Part shown: piece after piece, positions 62,836-64,000 of the stretch
Layout of the letters: every line of letters starts with the position of its first letter
Numbering within the stretch: position 1 is the stretch's first letter
Notes under the pieces: model-generated
The model's input: the letters and a program-made list of their open reading frames with translations, nothing else
The model's database searches: none
What the model was told of the DNA's origin: nothing
Program-made: the position numbers and the translations under genes
Assembly: GCA_026692865.1 (NCBI GenBank)
Contig: JAPLNI010000029.1
Span: 62,001-126,000, forward strand
Source: Planctomycetota bacterium
GTDB lineage: Bacteria > Planctomycetota > Planctomycetia > Pirellulales > Pirellulaceae
Direction of reading: 5' to 3'
DNA length: 64,000 nt

Positions 62836-64000
62836 ATGACAGACAACGCCGCATCGAAATCGTCTGGTACACCCAACCAAACCAACGTATCCATTTCGCA
62901 CGTGATGAATGAAACGCGATTGTTTCATCCGACTGACGACTTTCGATCAAAAGCCCATGTCGATTCTATGGATGCGTATGAGAGCCTCTACGCAGAATCG
63001 ATTGCCGACACGGAAGCGTTTTGGGCCCGTCAAGCCAACGAGCATTTGCATTGGTTCAAGCCCTTTACGAAAACGTTGACTTGGGACGAGCCGTTCGCAA
63101 AATGGTTCGAAGACGGGACCACCAACGCTTCTTACAATTGCCTGGACGCTAACATCGAAGCGGGACTTGGTGAGAAAGTCGCCATTCACTTTGAAGGCGA
63201 ACCTGGTGACACGCGGACTCTTACGTATCGCGATTTGCACCGCGAAGTATGTCTCTTTGCTAACGGGCTTAAGAAGCTTGGAATTGTTGCGGGCGATGTT
63301 GTAAGCATCTACATGCCAATGATTCCCGAGTTGCCTATAGCGATGCTGGCTTGTGCACGCATTGGTGCTGTTCACTCGGTTATCTTCGGTGGCTTTAGTG
63401 CAGAAGCGATCGCGGATCGAAATCATGATGCTCAAGCCAAGCTTCAAATCACTACCGATGGTGGCTATCGTCGCGGCAAGGTGCTCAAGCTAAAAGAGAC
63501 CGTCGACGAAGCCTTAGAAAAATGTCCGACCATCAAGCACTGCGTTGTCTTTCGAAGGACGGGCTCGGAAGTGGCGATGAAGCCCGAGCGTGATGTGTGG
63601 TGGCATGATCTCATTGCAGGAGTGAGCGAAGAATGCCCAGCAGCAGAACTCGCAGCCGAAAGCCCGCTGTTTATCCTTTATACAAGCGGCTCGACTGGGA
63701 AGCCAAAGGGCATTCTTCATACTACGGCTGGCTACAACCTTTACGCCAAGCGAACCTTTCAGTGGGTCTTTGACCACAAAGCAGACGACATCTTTTGGTG
63801 TACGGCTGACTGTGGCTGGATTACTGGACACAGCTATGTCGTCTACGGTCCGATGTCGGCGGGTGCTACGCAAATCATTTACGAGGGAGCTCCAAATTGG
63901 CCCGCAGAAAATCGATTCTGGGACATCGTTGAAAAGTACAAAGTCACCGTACTCTACACAGCCCCGACCGCCATTCGAGCCTTCATCAAGTGGGGTGATC
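62836..64000 (+). CDS. acs: Acetyl-CoA synthetase (partial, 3' end outside window)
   Basis: The first 388 residues are present. [20 protein letters not shown] (about 62-81) and [21 protein letters not shown] (about 104-124) are the family's N-terminal domain; [19 protein letters not shown] (about 178-196) is a core signature, [20 protein letters not shown] (about 280) binds ATP/AMP, and [22 protein letters not shown] (about 317-338) is the acetate-binding region. It activates acetate to acetyl-CoA through acetyl-AMP. The ATG at 62836 was chosen as the first that gives a family-like N-terminus. Transcribed rightwards, alone in this window. Confidence 0.95.
   Translation, partial: MTDNAASKSSGTPNQTNVSISHVMNETRLFHPTDDFRSKAHVDSMDAYESLYAESIADTEAFWARQANEHLHWFKPFTKTLTWDEPFAKWFEDGTTNASYNCLDANIEAGLGEKVAIHFEGEPGDTRTLTYRDLHREVCLFANGLKKLGIVAGDVVSIYMPMIPELPIAMLACARIGAVHSVIFGGFSAEAIADRNHDAQAKLQITTDGGYRRGKVLKLKETVDEALEKCPTIKHCVVFRRTGSEVAMKPERDVWWHDLIAGVSEECPAAELAAESPLFILYTSGSTGKPKGILHTTAGYNLYAKRTFQWVFDHKADDIFWCTADCGWITGHSYVVYGPMSAGATQIIYEGAPNWPAENRFWDIVEKYKVTVLYTAPTAIRAFIKWGD

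Noticed and set aside
1-64000. tRNA, rRNA or CRISPR array
   Set aside because: No GTTCGAATC-type arm with a cloverleaf, no rRNA sequence and no regularly spaced repeats were found by reading; a tRNAscan or CRISPR search would be decisive.

Overview
The window is chromosomal DNA of a planctomycete, most likely a Pirellulaceae-type member of the Pirellulales with a moderate GC content (judged by eye, not computed). The evidence is the set of families typical of that phylum: a PVC-type large haem protein, a DUF1549/DUF1553 protein with an N-terminal CxxCH domain paired with a DUF1501 protein, a DUF1559 pseudopilin-like protein, secreted Tat-dependent Gfo/Idh/MocA oxidoreductases, an exosortase fused to an EpsI-like domain, and GTG or TTG starts with weak ribosome binding sites. 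No rRNA, tRNA or CRISPR array was found.

Layout. 1-6.8 kb (minus strand): the end of a metal-binding lipoprotein gene, a GFOR-like oxidoreductase, a secreted alpha/beta hydrolase, an enlarged RNase HII-like protein and a 1046-residue cytochrome-type protein. 7.0-8.7 kb (plus): a two-gene unit of an MnmC2-like FAD oxidoreductase and an MnmM (YtqB)-like methyltransferase, predicted to complete mnm5U34 in tRNA. 9-11.1 kb: a large flagellin. 12-18 kb: aminotransferase, secreted metallopeptidase, an intact IS element inserted exactly at the shared stop codons of two convergent genes, SprT-like protein and LpxL-type acyltransferase. 18-28 kb: S9 peptidase, biotin synthase, PSP1-like protein and the DUF1501/DUF1549 pair. 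28-34 kb: aconitase, a secreted Cys-rich protein and a second Gfo/Idh/MocA protein. 34-40 kb: an exosortase locus with two TPR proteins and a broken TPR gene. 40-44 kb: a lone ABC ATPase, two unknown proteins, NadD and a strongly structured intergenic region. 44.2-49.6 kb: an RND efflux operon with two adaptor proteins. 49.6-53.2 kb: beta-propeller protein, a HEAT-like protein, an ecotin homologue and a solo GroES-like protein. 53.7-59.5 kb: a GldA / GldF-GldG fusion / DUF4340 operon. 59.5-64 kb: a repeat-rich gap, a pteridine-reductase-like SDR, a DUF1559 protein and the start of acetyl-CoA synthetase.

Genes that appear to work together: the tRNA wobble-modification pair (7048-8729); the exosortase with flanking TPR proteins; the RND adaptor-adaptor-pump unit; and the Gld-type ABC unit with its DUF4340 partner. 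The rest is mostly central metabolism (acnA, bioB, nadD, acs) and planctomycete secreted or periplasmic proteins.

The non-coding layer is unusually informative. At least four families of small dispersed palindromes or repeats are present, and one palindrome lies in frame inside the DUF1549 protein and encodes an extra low-complexity segment. A region of about 300 bases at 43.8-44.1 kb carries nested long-range inverted repeats and may be an undescribed structured RNA.
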